Positions 12,301 through 20,916 of a stretch of DNA of 64,000 nt are shown piece after piece. The notes under the pieces are model-generated. The model did not search any database. It had not been told where the DNA came from and was given only the letters and a program-made list of their open reading frames with translations. The translations under genes were made by a program, and so were the position numbers. Numbering within the stretch: position 1 is the stretch's first letter; each line of letters starts with the position of its first letter. The stretch spans positions 1,612,001-1,676,000 of the forward strand of contig NZ_OY970459.1 in assembly GCF_963853665.1 (NCBI RefSeq), read 5' to 3'. The stretch comes from Mycobacterium decipiens. GTDB taxonomy: Bacteria > Actinomycetota > Actinomycetes > Mycobacteriales > Mycobacteriaceae.

Positions 12301-15300
12301 GGTGGATGCGCCTGGTGTCGTCAACTTCATGGTGCAGGCGAACTCCGACGGTGAAAAGACGCGCAACGCCACCGCAACGCTGCACGCCGCCGCGGATGAC
12401 GATTGCCCACCGCCGGCGTATGACATCGCTGCCCTGTTGGAAGCCCATCCGTCCAGCGTGAACGGGACCGACATGCGCGAATCGTTCGCGCAGCGTGGTG
12501 TTGCGCTGGGTCCGGCGTTCGCCGGTCTGGCTACCGCGCGCACCCCCGAGGAGGAAGCCGGCACGGTGCTGGCCGAGGTCGCGCTGCCCGCTTCGATCCG
12601 CTTCCAGCAGAGCGCCTATCACATCCACCCGGCGCTGCTGGACGCCTGCTTCCAATCCGTCGGCGCCGGCGTCGATGCGGCCAAGGCCGCCGGCAAGGGG
12701 GGCCTGCTGTTGCCGCTGGGTGTGGGCCGCCTGCGGGTCTACGGACCTACCCGCAATGCGCGCTATTGCTACACGCGGTTGACCAAGGTCGGGGCCACCG
12801 GGGGCGAGGCTGACCTCGACGTGCTGGACGAGCATGGGACCGTCCTGTTGGCGGTGCGCGGGCTACATATGGGAACTGGGACCTCCGAAAGCGGCGAGCG
12901 CGACCGCCAGTTCAGTGAGCGGCTGCTGACGCTCGGATGGCAGCAGCGAACGCTGCCCGAGGTCAGCCACGCCGAGGCCGGATCATGGCTGTTGATCGAC
13001 GCGTCCAACGCCGCGGACACCCCCGATATGTTGGCTTCCGCGTTGACGGATGCCTTGAAATCCCATGGTCCCCAAGGCACCGAATGCGCCAGCCTGTCCT
13101 GGTCGATCCAGGACGCCCCGCCGAACAATCCCACTGGCCTCGAGAAGCTCGGCAGCCAGCTGCGTGGCCGCGATGGTGTGGTGATCCTGTTTGGGCCACG
13201 CGGCGGCGACCCCGATGAGCAAGGTCTGTTGGCCGGTCGCGAACAGGTCCGCCATCTGGTTCGGATCACCCGGGAGCTGGCTGAATTGGAGGGCGAGCTG
13301 CCGCGTCTGTTCGTCGTGACCAGACAAGCCCAGGTAGTGAAGTCGCACGACTCGGGAGAAAGAGCCAACCTGGAGCAGGCCGGGCTGCGTGGTCTGCTAC
13401 GGGTGATCAGTAGCGAGCATCCAATGCTGCGCACCACCCTGGTCGACGTGGACGAGCACACGGACGTTGAACGGGTGGCTCAACAACTGCTGAGCGGATC
13501 CGAAGAGGACGAGACCGCCTGGCGGAATGGCGACTGGTACGTGGCCCGGCTGACTCCCAGTCCGCTCGGCCATGAGGAGCGGCGAACCGCGGTGTTGGAT
13601 CCCGAGCAGGACGGTATGCGGCTGCACGTCCGCAGGCCGGGTGACTTGCAAACGCTGGAATTCGTCGCGAGTGACCGGGTTCCGCCCGGCCCCGGACAGC
13701 TCGAGGTCGCGGTCAGCATGTCCAGCATCAACTTCGCCGACGTTCTGATCGCGTTCGGCAGATTCCCCATCATCGACGACCGCGAGCCGCAGTTGGGTAT
13801 GGACTTCGTCGGTGTGGTGACTGCGGTCGGGGAGGGCGTCACCGGTCACCAGGTCGGTGACCGTGTTGGCGGGTTCTCCGAAGGCGGCTGCTGGCGGACG
13901 TTCCTCACCTGTGACGCCAACCTGGCGGCCACCCTTCCGCCCGGCTTGACCGATGAGCAAGCGATCGCGGCGGCCACCGCGCACGCCACCGCCTGGTATG
14001 GGCTGAACGACCTGGCTCAGATCAAGGCCGGTGACAAGGTGTTGATTCACTCCGCGACCGGCGGCGTGGGGCAGGCGGCCATTTCAATCGCCCGCGCCAA
14101 GGGAGCCGAGATCTTCGCGACCGCCGGCAACCCGGCGAAGCGAGCGATGCTGCACGACATGGGTATCGAGCACGTCTACGACTCGCGCAGCGTCGAATTC
14201 GCCGAGCAGATCCGCAACGACACCGACGGGTACGGCGTGGATATCGTGCTGAACTCGCTGACCGGTGCCGCGCAACGTGCCGGGCTGGAGCTGTTGGCCT
14301 TCGGCGGACGCTTCGTCGAAATCGGCAAAGCCGACGTTTACGGCAACACCCGGCTGGGGCTGTTCCCGTTCCGTCGCGGCCTGACCTTCTACTACTTGGA
14401 CCTCGCGCTGATGTCGGTCACCCAGCCGGACCGGGTCCGGGAGTTGCTCACCACGGTGTACAAGCTCACCGCAGACGGCGTGCTGACCGCACCGGAATGC
14501 ACGCACTATCCGCTGGCCGATGCGGCCAACGCCATCCGTGCAATGAGCAACGCCGAGCACACCGGCAAACTCGTGCTCGACATACCGCGCAGTGGCAGTA
14601 GAAGCGTCGTGGTGCCGCCGGAGCAAGCTCCGGTCTACCGGCGCGACGGCTCCTACATCATCACCGGTGGCTTGGGTGGCCTCGGTCTGTTCTTCGCCTC
14701 GAAGCTGGCCGAGGGGGGCTGTGGCCGGATCGTGCTGACCGCGCGCTCACAACCCAACCCCAAAGCCCGCCAGACCATCGAGCGTCTGCGCGCGGCTGGG
14801 GCGGACATCGTGGTGGAGTGCGGCAACATCGCCGAACCCGACACCGCGCAGCGCCTGGTGAGCGCTGCGACCGCCACCGGGCTTCCGCTGCGCGGCGTGC
14901 TGCATTCGGCGGCGGTGGTGGAGGACGCCACACTGACCAACATCACCGACGAGCTCATCGACCGGGACTGGTCGCCCAAGGTCTACGGATCCTGGAACCT
15001 ACACCGCGCCACGATCGGGCAGCCGCTGGACTGGTTCTGCTTGTTCTCCTCGGGCGCGGCACTGTTGGGCTCACCAGGTCAGGGCGCTTACGCGGCGGCC
15101 AACAACTGGGTCGACGTCTTCGCCCACTGGCGCCGCGCTCAGGGCCTACCGGTCACCGCGATTGCGTGGGGTGCGTGGGGAGAGGTCGGCCGCGCCACGT
15201 TCTTGGCCGAAGGGGGCGAAATCATGATCACCCCCGACGAAGGCGCGTATGCCTTCGAGACGCTGGTGCGCCATGACCGCGCCTACAGCGGTTATATTCC

Positions 15301-15691
15301 GATCCTCGGGGCGCCATGGCTGGCCGATCTCGTCCGCCGCAGCCCGTGGGGTGAGATGTTCGCATCCACTGGGCAAGGCTCAAGGGGCCCAAGCAAATTC
15401 CGCATGGAGCTAGTTGCGCTACCCCAAGATGAATGGGCCGGCCGGCTGCGGCGTCTGCTAGTTGAGCAGGCCAGTGTGATCCTGCGTCGCACGATCGACG
15501 CCGACCGATCATTCATCGAGTACGGCCTGGACTCCCTGGGCATGCTCGAGATGCGGACCCACGTTGAAACCGAGACCGGGATACGCTTGACCCCCAAGGT
15601 AATCGCCACAAACAACACCGCGCGCGCCTTGGCCCAGCATTTGGCGGACACGCTGGCCGAGGAGGAGGCGGCGGCACCGGCGGCATCATAG
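9356..15691 (+). CDS. mas: Mycocerosic acid synthase Mas, iterative type I polyketide synthase
   Basis: The 2111-residue protein equals the M. tuberculosis Mas in length. Domain order: KS (catalytic Cys177, His312, His348), AT (GHSMGE, Ser623, with the VASHSP motif typical of methylmalonyl-using Mas-like enzymes), DH (His of [13 protein letters not shown] near 926), ER (HSATGGVGQ near 1563), KR (GGLGGLGLF near 1771) and ACP (LDSL, Ser2060). Fully reducing and iterative, it adds several methylmalonyl units to a fatty acyl starter, giving multimethyl-branched mycocerosates that PapA5 moves onto phthiocerol. There is no thioesterase domain, as in the family. ATG at 9356 follows GAGG about 10 bases upstream. 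It stands alone on the plus strand, divergent from fadD28 and convergent with the methyltransferase gene. Confidence 0.97.
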   Translation: METRVTPIAVIGMGCRLPGGIDSPDKLWESLVRGDNLVTEVPADRWDADDYYDPEPGVPGRSVSRWGGFLDDVAGFDAEFFGVSEREATSIDPQQRLLLETSWEAIEHAGLDPASLAGSSTAVFTGLTHEDYLVLTTAAGGLASPYVVTGLNNSVASGRIAHALGLHGPAMTFDTACSSGLMAVHLACRSLHDGESDLALAGGCAVLLEPHASVAASAQGMLSSSGRCQSFDADADGFVRSEGAAMVLLKRLPDALRDGNRIFAVVRGTAANQDGGTETLMMPSEDAQVAVYRAALATAGVAPETVGVVEAHGTGTPIGDPIEYRGLAQVYGAGTPCALGSAKSNMGHSTASAGTVGLIKAILSLRHGVVPPLLHFKKLPDELADIETGLFVPQAVTPWPNGDEHTPKRVAVSSFGMSGTNVHAIVEEAPAEASAPETSTGDATAGRRLFMVSSTSSDALRQTARRLATWVEDRQDSVTPSDLAYTLARGRAHRPVRTAVVAADLPELIEGLREVADGDALYDAAVGQGDRGPVWVFSGQGSQWAAMGEQLLASEPVFAATIAKLEPVIAAESGFSVTEAITASETVTGIDKVQPAVFAVQVALAATMEQTYAVRPGAVIGHSMGESAAAVVAGALSLEDAARVICRRSKLMTRIAGGGAMGSVELPAKQVNSELMARGIEDVVVSVVASPQSTVIGGATDTVRDLIARWEQRDVMAREVAVDVASHSPQVDPILDELAAALADIAPMTPKVAYYSATLFDPRERPVCNATYWVENLRNTVQFAAAVQAAMEDGYRVFAELSPHPLLTHAVEQTARGLDMSVAALAGMRREQPLPHGLRGLLTDLHSAGAGLDYSALYPAGRLLDAPLPVWTHAHLFIDTDGQEQRAQGACTVTVHPLLGSHVRLLEEPERHIWQGDVGTSALSWLADHQVHNVAALPGAAYCEMALAAAVEVFGEAAEVRDIAFEQMLLLDEATPIDAIASVDAPGVVNFMVQANSDGEKTRNATATLHAAADDDCPPPAYDIAALLEAHPSSVNGTDMRESFAQRGVALGPAFAGLATARTPEEEAGTVLAEVALPASIRFQQSAYHIHPALLDACFQSVGAGVDAAKAAGKGGLLLPLGVGRLRVYGPTRNARYCYTRLTKVGATGGEADLDVLDEHGTVLLAVRGLHMGTGTSESGERDRQFSERLLTLGWQQRTLPEVSHAEAGSWLLIDASNAADTPDMLASALTDALKSHGPQGTECASLSWSIQDAPPNNPTGLEKLGSQLRGRDGVVILFGPRGGDPDEQGLLAGREQVRHLVRITRELAELEGELPRLFVVTRQAQVVKSHDSGERANLEQAGLRGLLRVISSEHPMLRTTLVDVDEHTDVERVAQQLLSGSEEDETAWRNGDWYVARLTPSPLGHEERRTAVLDPEQDGMRLHVRRPGDLQTLEFVASDRVPPGPGQLEVAVSMSSINFADVLIAFGRFPIIDDREPQLGMDFVGVVTAVGEGVTGHQVGDRVGGFSEGGCWRTFLTCDANLAATLPPGLTDEQAIAAATAHATAWYGLNDLAQIKAGDKVLIHSATGGVGQAAISIARAKGAEIFATAGNPAKRAMLHDMGIEHVYDSRSVEFAEQIRNDTDGYGVDIVLNSLTGAAQRAGLELLAFGGRFVEIGKADVYGNTRLGLFPFRRGLTFYYLDLALMSVTQPDRVRELLTTVYKLTADGVLTAPECTHYPLADAANAIRAMSNAEHTGKLVLDIPRSGSRSVVVPPEQAPVYRRDGSYIITGGLGGLGLFFASKLAEGGCGRIVLTARSQPNPKARQTIERLRAAGADIVVECGNIAEPDTAQRLVSAATATGLPLRGVLHSAAVVEDATLTNITDELIDRDWSPKVYGSWNLHRATIGQPLDWFCLFSSGAALLGSPGQGAYAAANNWVDVFAHWRRAQGLPVTAIAWGAWGEVGRATFLAEGGEIMITPDEGAYAFETLVRHDRAYSGYIPILGAPWLADLVRRSPWGEMFASTGQGSRGPSKFRMELVALPQDEWAGRLRRLLVEQASVILRRTIDADRSFIEYGLDSLGMLEMRTHVETETGIRLTPKVIATNNTARALAQHLADTLAEEEAAAPAAS

Positions 15692-15785
15692 GAGCCGAAT
15701 TCGGCTGTACCGCAAGGGTTCTTCGTGCGCTCAAATTGGCACGCTGCGGTTCGTCGTGTCTTGGCTAGCAGCGATATGCTCCGTT

Positions 15786-15808
15786 GAAACGGCCTTGGTG
15801 GCCGTTTC
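15786..15808. terminator. Perfect hairpin between convergent mas and methyltransferase genes
   Basis: GAAACGGCC pairs with GGCCGTTTC over 9 bp around the loop TTGGT. It lies 95 bp after the mas stop and 158 bp after the stop of the opposing gene. No T run follows, as is usual for mycobacteria. It may serve both directions. Confidence 0.55.
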
Positions 15809-15966
15809 GCGGGGTTATCCGCAGTCGCATGCGGCGGATCACGGTGTGCACGTTGGGTGACGCGCTACATGCGCACGGCGACACCAGCCGGTTCGCGGCG
15901 CTGGAAGTCGCCGTCCGGCGCATCACCGCCGATTTTGTGTCAAACGCAAATCAATAGCGCGAGCCG

Positions 15967-16689
15967 CTAGTTGCGGATCAGGAATCCGTAGGGCGCACAT
16001 GTCCAGCCGAATTTGTTCTCCCGTGCCACGTCATGCTTGTAGTCGTGTGGGAATTCATGTTCGTATGCCTCAATGGCTTCATACGGGCCGGGGCCGAACC
16101 CGGGAAGGACGGGATGTCCGTTGATGTTGGAGTCTTCCACTATCACGTAGTCGCCGACGGAGAGTAACGGCCGCAGTAGCTTCATCTCGGCCAGTACGTG
16201 GTTCATCGAGTGGTCGCTATCCAGGATGGCGAAGATCTTGCCAGGGTATTCGCCTTTGAGGCGCTGGATGTGCTCGGCAACGGCTGGGATGGTGGATGGC
16301 GATTCAAGGAACATGATGTCTGGATCGCGCCGGGCTGCCGGATCGAGAGCCTTCTGGGAGATGTCCACGGAAAGTACTTTGAATGGTTGACCAGTATGTC
16401 TCATGACGTTGGCGAAAAATAGCGCCGAGCCGCCGTAGCGGCTGCCGAACTCGATGATCAGGGATGGTTTTAAGTCGATCAGGATCTCCTGGTAATTCCA
16501 CATGTCGCTGACCGATTTCCAACATTTGATCCCCATCCAAGTGGTCTTATTCCACACCAAGTTGCTGTAGTACCACTTGTGGTATTCCTCAGTTGCCGAG
16601 TCACTCGGTCGGTAAACCAATTGAGCCACCGCACTCGCCAGTTTTCTCACTATTTCGGCCAGCCGCATGAATAGGCCCATCACGTCCAT
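15967..16689 (-). CDS. Sugar O-methyltransferase resembling rhamnosyl O-methyltransferase Rv2959c
   Basis: The 240-residue protein resembles M. tuberculosis Rv2959c over its whole length. That family (cephalosporin hydroxylase/CmcI-like fold) uses S-adenosylmethionine and 2-O-methylates the rhamnose of phenolic glycolipid and p-hydroxybenzoate derivatives. Visible are the cofactor loop IEFGSRYGGSA (79-89), the metal/active-site segment LDSDHSMNH (156-164) and the end motif GFLIRN. ATG at 16689 has GAGGAG at 16698-16703, spaced 8 bases. It lies 210 bp after papA5 on the same strand and is probably the last gene of the pps operon. In M. tuberculosis Rv2959c sits with glycosyltransferases about 20 genes away, so this is either a moved ortholog or a second copy. 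Substrate is inferred. Confidence 0.82.
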   Translation of the reverse strand: MDVMGLFMRLAEIVRKLASAVAQLVYRPSDSATEEYHKWYYSNLVWNKTTWMGIKCWKSVSDMWNYQEILIDLKPSLIIEFGSRYGGSALFFANVMRHTGQPFKVLSVDISQKALDPAARRDPDIMFLESPSTIPAVAEHIQRLKGEYPGKIFAILDSDHSMNHVLAEMKLLRPLLSVGDYVIVEDSNINGHPVLPGFGPGPYEAIEAYEHEFPHDYKHDVARENKFGWTCAPYGFLIRN

Positions 16690-16697
16690 ACTGTCAT

Positions 16698-16703
16698 CTC
16701 CTC
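16698..16703 (-). promoter_or_regulatory. Ribosome-binding site of the methyltransferase
   Basis: GAGGAG on the minus strand, 8 bases before the ATG at 16689. It selects this ATG over another in-frame ATG three codons downstream. Confidence 0.6.
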
Positions 16704-16768
16704 ACTAGCCAGTCCGTGGTCACTGGAATATTGGTTGCTCGGCCAGTCTCTCTACGAGAACCGATAGC

Positions 16769-16780
16769 GTCAGCGCTGAC
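16769..16780. promoter_or_regulatory. 12 bp palindrome upstream of the methyltransferase
   Basis: GTCAGCGCTGAC is a perfect palindrome in the 210 bp gap after papA5, 80 bp before the methyltransferase start. It could be an operator; no regulator is known to me for it. Confidence 0.25.
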
Positions 16781-16899
16781 TCAAATATGGCCGCGGAAAT
16801 TCGAATGTCCGCATTCCTGTCCACACTAGTTGACTCTCTGGGTGGCCGCGGCTATGGGGATGAGACGCAAGCCGATCCGCGCCGGGTGGTCCTTCAGGC

Positions 16900-18171
16900 T
16901 CACTCCATGACCCAGCCGTACTCCGAGGGAACAGTGCACAGCAGGGAACGGATCGCCTCGAGGGACTTTCCCGGTTCCTCGATGTGTCCGTGATGCTCGA
17001 TGATCAATTGCCCTTCATAGACGCCACAGGAGTAGAGATCGAGGGGGACACTGATGGAGCAATAGAATCGGCCCTGAATATCTTCGATCTTGAGATCCGG
17101 CGGAGTGCGCATAGCCGGGAACGCAGTGGCGTCAGTGCAGAAGACCAGCGGTGGCAGCCCGGGGGGAGTTCCTTCGAATGCCGTACCGAAATGGAGCCCC
17201 GACTGTTGAATCACGCCATCTGCCAAGTCAGTCCGAAGTGTGGCAACGATATCGGTTGCCAGATCGACGATGTCGGTGTCCGGCCCGATCTCGGCGAGGT
17301 AGGAGGCCGCCCCGAGTAGGTTGGTAGCTTCGGTCGGACCCACCGGGGGAGCAAGAACAAATCGCAAGTCGACGGGATAGACGTAGGGAATTGGGACGTG
17401 TGGGGTTTCGCGGAGTTGCCACTCGGTCAGCAGGATTGCCGCCGCCACCACGGCGTTGATGCTGAGGCGATGCTCACGGCCGAACGCCATGAGGTCCGAT
17501 GTCTCCAGTTTGGTAAGCCAGAGTCTGGTGACCGGAACAGCTTGGGGCGATCCGGGATGCGCGAGGACGTCCGGCGTCGCGGTGGCTGGGATCTCATAGG
17601 CATACATCACCGGCATGAAGCGCTCGGCTCCCGACAGCCCTTGCTTCTTCACACCCCGCTGTTCCAGCGCGGCCTCCATCGACAGCGGCGTGGGCTGCGG
17701 GGTTATCGGACCGGGGTCACCGGTAGCCACCGCGTCGGTGTAGCGGGAGAACAGCTCATCGACGAGAACGGCCCCATGGTGACCGTCGGCCATGCTGTGG
17801 TGGATATAGAGTGTCAGCTCGGCCCCTCCCTCGCGGAGCGTGAGCCGCAGATGCAGCAGGGACAGGCTCTGATCGAGCCGAATTCCGGCGGGTGTCTCAC
17901 CAACGCCCGACGGTGCCCCGTTGTTGCCGTCGACAACACTTATCCCGGCGTGGAGCAGGTCGTCGGCAACGAGGTTCCAACCACCATCGGGGTTTGGCTC
18001 AATGTGACTGGCCAACACCGGGTGGGCTTCTACGAGCGCGTCGAAGGCGTCCGACAGCGCATCGACATCGACAACACCGCGCAGCTGGATCGTCATGGAA
18101 GTGAAAACTTCGTATTGCGCGAAGACTTCCTCGCTGTGTGACAGCTTTCGGATCACCGATCCAGGAAACAC
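16900..18171 (-). CDS. papA5: Phthiocerol/phthiodiolone mycocerosyltransferase PapA5
   Basis: The 423-residue condensation-fold acyltransferase carries the HHxxxDG motif as HHSMADG (catalytic His125, Asp129). In M. tuberculosis PapA5 takes mycocerosic acids directly from Mas and esterifies the two hydroxyls of phthiocerol. Nearly the full length matches that protein, including the C-terminal end SEYGWVME. The start is GTG at 18171, 48 bp after drrC, with GGGAG about 7 bases upstream. A sequence with low similarity to the M. tuberculosis protein lies at about 80-98, a surface loop after the second strand. It ends the classic pps-drr-papA5 operon; a methyltransferase gene follows. Confidence 0.97.
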   Translation of the reverse strand: MFPGSVIRKLSHSEEVFAQYEVFTSMTIQLRGVVDVDALSDAFDALVEAHPVLASHIEPNPDGGWNLVADDLLHAGISVVDGNNGAPSGVGETPAGIRLDQSLSLLHLRLTLREGGAELTLYIHHSMADGHHGAVLVDELFSRYTDAVATGDPGPITPQPTPLSMEAALEQRGVKKQGLSGAERFMPVMYAYEIPATATPDVLAHPGSPQAVPVTRLWLTKLETSDLMAFGREHRLSINAVVAAAILLTEWQLRETPHVPIPYVYPVDLRFVLAPPVGPTEATNLLGAASYLAEIGPDTDIVDLATDIVATLRTDLADGVIQQSGLHFGTAFEGTPPGLPPLVFCTDATAFPAMRTPPDLKIEDIQGRFYCSISVPLDLYSCGVYEGQLIIEHHGHIEEPGKSLEAIRSLLCTVPSEYGWVME

Positions 18172-18219
18172 CTCAAGACTCCCAACTGGTCACTGCATGC
18201 CGGGCCACCGCATGCTGGG

Positions 18220-19041
18220 TCAATGCGTGCTGGCCCGTCGATAGCCAATGGCCAGGGGTACGGCGCATGCGGCGCAAATGCCCGCGGTCCACAGCAGCAT
18301 CCCGATCATCGGAGATAGCACCGGACCGCCCATCGCATATCCGCGCATCGCCGCGATGGCGTAGCTCACCGGCTGGTGGGCGACGAACGGCTGAATCCAG
18401 CCTGGATATGAGTCCAGCGGTACCAGACCGGTGGAGAAGAAGATCGCGATTGCTTGCACCAGCTCAACGCCTTCCACCACAACCGTTTGCGCCGTATAGA
18501 GCGCCACGGTGGTGACGATCGCTGCGATTGCGATGCCAAGTATCACCGGAACACACAGCCACATCAGGCTCGCGACCAAGCCCTGCCGGAACCGGAAACC
18601 CAGTACCACCCCGGTACCCAGCATCACGAGCGTGGTGAAAAGTGTCCGAATCGCGTTTGCGAGTATTCGAGAGATCAGGCCCGATGCCCGGTGCACGGGC
18701 AGCACCCACAGTCGGGAAAGCAGGCCCATGGAGCGCTCACGCATCAGGTCGATAGCCACGAACGTTGATCCGGTGATCGCGGCGCCGAGCGCGATCAGCG
18801 GAACGATGCTGTAGAGCCCGCTGTCGTGGGTTACGACGTAGGCCAGGTTACCGAGCACGATGTTCAGCACCACCATGAAAAGAATCGGTAGCACGACAGC
18901 TCCGGTAACGGTGACATAGTCACGCGCCCACCGGGTGAGTAGCCGCTTAGTCTGCAACAGAGTCTGGGTAACCAGCGGTCGAATCGAGTTGTCCGGGTAA
19001 TGCCCACGCACGGGTGCAAACCCGACTTGCTGAGTTGTCAT
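18220..19041 (-). CDS. drrC: PDIM ABC transporter permease DrrC
   Basis: The 273-residue ABC-2 type permease has about six hydrophobic segments and ends YRRASTH, as the M. tuberculosis protein does. With DrrA (ATPase) and DrrB it forms the DrrABC complex needed for PDIM placement in the envelope. I set the start at ATG 19041, 5 bp after the drrB stop, because the upstream in-frame extension to 19239 has no membrane-protein character and covers drrB. The N-terminal 25 residues are poorly conserved; similarity begins at the TQTLLQTKRLLTRWARDY segment. Confidence 0.94.
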   Translation of the reverse strand: MTTQQVGFAPVRGHYPDNSIRPLVTQTLLQTKRLLTRWARDYVTVTGAVVLPILFMVVLNIVLGNLAYVVTHDSGLYSIVPLIALGAAITGSTFVAIDLMRERSMGLLSRLWVLPVHRASGLISRILANAIRTLFTTLVMLGTGVVLGFRFRQGLVASLMWLCVPVILGIAIAAIVTTVALYTAQTVVVEGVELVQAIAIFFSTGLVPLDSYPGWIQPFVAHQPVSYAIAAMRGYAMGGPVLSPMIGMLLWTAGICAACAVPLAIGYRRASTH

Positions 19042-19046
19042 AGGGA

Positions 19047-19913
19047 TCACTGCCGTCTGGAGAGAACGAGGATGGATGCGGCCACCAGGACCACCAGGAA
19101 ACCGAACAGCCACGCCAACGTCGGGGCCATGACAGGCCAGGTCACCGGTAACGCTGACTTGGTCGTATCCCCGGCCAATGCGCGCAGCGCCTCCACGAAC
19201 TGCGAGATTGGTTGGTTGCGGACAAAGGGATGGATCCAATGCGGGAACAACTTTAGTGGCATCAGACCGACAGACAGCAGCCCGAAGATCAGAACTGGCA
19301 AGGTCAGCAGCGGCAGCATGGCGTCCGGGTTCCCGCTAGCGGTGCCCACCAGGTCAGCGCCGAAAGACAGCAACGCCCCGATCACGATCACCAGTACACA
19401 AAAGCCGACAATATAGAGGGTTCCGCGATGGAAGCGGAATCCGATCACGTGGCCGCAGATCAGCGAGACCACCAAACACGTGGTGCATCGGTCCACGGCG
19501 ACCCACACGCGGGCAAGCGGCGGCGTCAACTGGGCGATCGGCATAGACCTGAACCGTCGATTGATGCCCAGCTGAGAATCGGTTGCGGCTCGGAACGCCG
19601 ACCCGATCGCGGCGAACGTCACGGCCTGCAGGGCGACCAGCGGCGTGATGTATTGCCCAATGTTGCTGGCGACGCCCGAGCTGCCCACGAACTGGTTCCA
19701 CGGCAGGTGAAACGGTATGTAGAAACCCACCATGAAAACTATCGGCGCGCCGACGGTGGTGATTCGTTCACCGTTGCGCAGACCCGGCGCGACGAAACGC
19801 CGATAGAGCACCCACAACTGCAGGTGCGCGGACGGGCGACGTGGGCTCGCCGTACCCGCGCTCAGCCGCTTGAAGGTCGGGGCCGGCGTCGGGTTTAGGG
19901 CGGGGGCGCTCAT
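19047..19913 (-). CDS. drrB: PDIM ABC transporter permease DrrB
   Basis: The 288-residue ABC-2 permease has six predicted helices and the segments PLKLFPHWIHPFVRNQPISQF and RFRSMPIAQLTPPLARVW that recur in Drr-type permeases. It is the membrane partner of DrrA and DrrC in PDIM export. ATG at 19913 overlaps the drrA stop as ATGA, so translation is likely coupled. The first about 30 residues are proline- and alanine-rich and differ from M. tuberculosis. Confidence 0.94.
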   Translation of the reverse strand: MSAPALNPTPAPTFKRLSAGTASPRRPSAHLQLWVLYRRFVAPGLRNGERITTVGAPIVFMVGFYIPFHLPWNQFVGSSGVASNIGQYITPLVALQAVTFAAIGSAFRAATDSQLGINRRFRSMPIAQLTPPLARVWVAVDRCTTCLVVSLICGHVIGFRFHRGTLYIVGFCVLVIVIGALLSFGADLVGTASGNPDAMLPLLTLPVLIFGLLSVGLMPLKLFPHWIHPFVRNQPISQFVEALRALAGDTTKSALPVTWPVMAPTLAWLFGFLVVLVAASILVLSRRQ

Positions 19914-20905
19914 CGCATCGCCGCCGACGCCAGATGGCTCAGAGATTCGCTGGGATCCGCTGTCATGGAAAGGAATACGTCGTCGAGCGATGGCCGGCGG
20001 AGCGCAATATCGGCCAGTTCGATATTCGCCTCGTCGATCCGGCGCGCGGCCTCGATGAGCGTGCGGGTGCCGTCTGGCGCCGGCATCGTAACCCGGTCCG
20101 ATTCGGGTGTCAGTATGGCCCTGCTTTGTTCGGGCAACAGCGAACCAAGCGCCGCGACGATAGCGTCCAGATCCTTCAGATCCTTCGGCACGATTTCGCA
20201 GAATGTGCTACCGGCGCGGTGCTTGAGCTCATTGGCGGTGCCGTCCGCGATGATCTTGCCGTGATCGATCAAGATGATCCGGTCGCTGAGCGCATCCGCT
20301 TCCTCGAGATACTGCGTGGTCAACAGCGTCGCGATGCCGAGCTTCTTGAAGCTGGCAACCAGATCCCAAATGGCTTGCCGGCTCCTCGGATCCAGCCCGG
20401 TGGTGGGCTCATCCAAGAACGCCACCTGGGGTTGGACCACCAATCCGCACGCGATGTCTATCCGTCGACGCATCCCGCCGGAGTAGGTGCTCACCGCCCG
20501 CTTCCCGGCGTGCGCCAGGCTGAATTGCTCGAGCAGTTCAGCCGCGCGTTTGCGCGCCGCAGACTTGCTCAGCCCGTACAGGCGGGCGAACAACACCAGG
20601 TTCTGCTCGCCGGAAAGCGCGTCGTCGACGGCCACCTGCTGTCCGGTGACCATGATCGAACGGCGCACACCGGCCGGCTCGGCAACGACGTCGTAGCCGG
20701 CGACGGTCGCCGAGCCTCGATCCGGCCGGGTCAGCGTCGACAAGATGTCGACCATGGTGGTCTTGCCGGCCCCGTTCGGGCCAAGCAAACCGATCACTTC
20801 GCCGCGTCCAACGTCGAAGCTGACGTCGTCCAGGGCCACAATCTTGCCCTTGCCGTAGGTTTTGCGAACCCCGCGAACCACCACAGCCATGTCGTTGTTG
20901 TGCAT
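19910..20905 (-). CDS. drrA: PDIM ABC transporter ATP-binding protein DrrA
   Basis: The 331-residue ATPase has Walker A GPNGAGKT (42-49), the ABC signature YSGGM (141-145) and Walker B VAFLDEP (161-167), and ends with the C-terminal domain of daunorubicin-resistance DrrA ATPases. It powers DrrB/DrrC. The start is ATG at 20905 with AGGAGG at 20911-20916, five bases away, giving the same length as the M. tuberculosis protein. A longer frame from 20926 would put this site inside the gene. It lies 10 bp after the ppsE stop and overlaps drrB by 4 bp. Confidence 0.96.
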   Translation of the reverse strand: MHNNDMAVVVRGVRKTYGKGKIVALDDVSFDVGRGEVIGLLGPNGAGKTTMVDILSTLTRPDRGSATVAGYDVVAEPAGVRRSIMVTGQQVAVDDALSGEQNLVLFARLYGLSKSAARKRAAELLEQFSLAHAGKRAVSTYSGGMRRRIDIACGLVVQPQVAFLDEPTTGLDPRSRQAIWDLVASFKKLGIATLLTTQYLEEADALSDRIILIDHGKIIADGTANELKHRAGSTFCEIVPKDLKDLDAIVAALGSLLPEQSRAILTPESDRVTMPAPDGTRTLIEAARRIDEANIELADIALRRPSLDDVFLSMTADPSESLSHLASAAMR

Positions 20906-20910
20906 CCGAT

Positions 20911-20916
20911 CCTCCT
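20911..20916 (-). promoter_or_regulatory. Strong ribosome-binding site of drrA
   Basis: AGGAGG on the minus strand, 5 bases before ATG 20905. It decides the drrA start. It is the first strong Shine-Dalgarno site after a series of stop/start overlaps and may set transporter levels independently of the synthases. Confidence 0.6.

Noticed and set aside
15829..15957. 42-codon frame after mas on the plus strand (ATG at 15829)
   Set aside because: No ribosome site and no homology I recognise; it may be a relic but cannot be supported as a gene.
19042..19239. N-terminal extension of drrC to 19239
   Set aside because: It overlaps drrB and lacks conservation; ATG 19041 sits 5 bp after the drrB stop.
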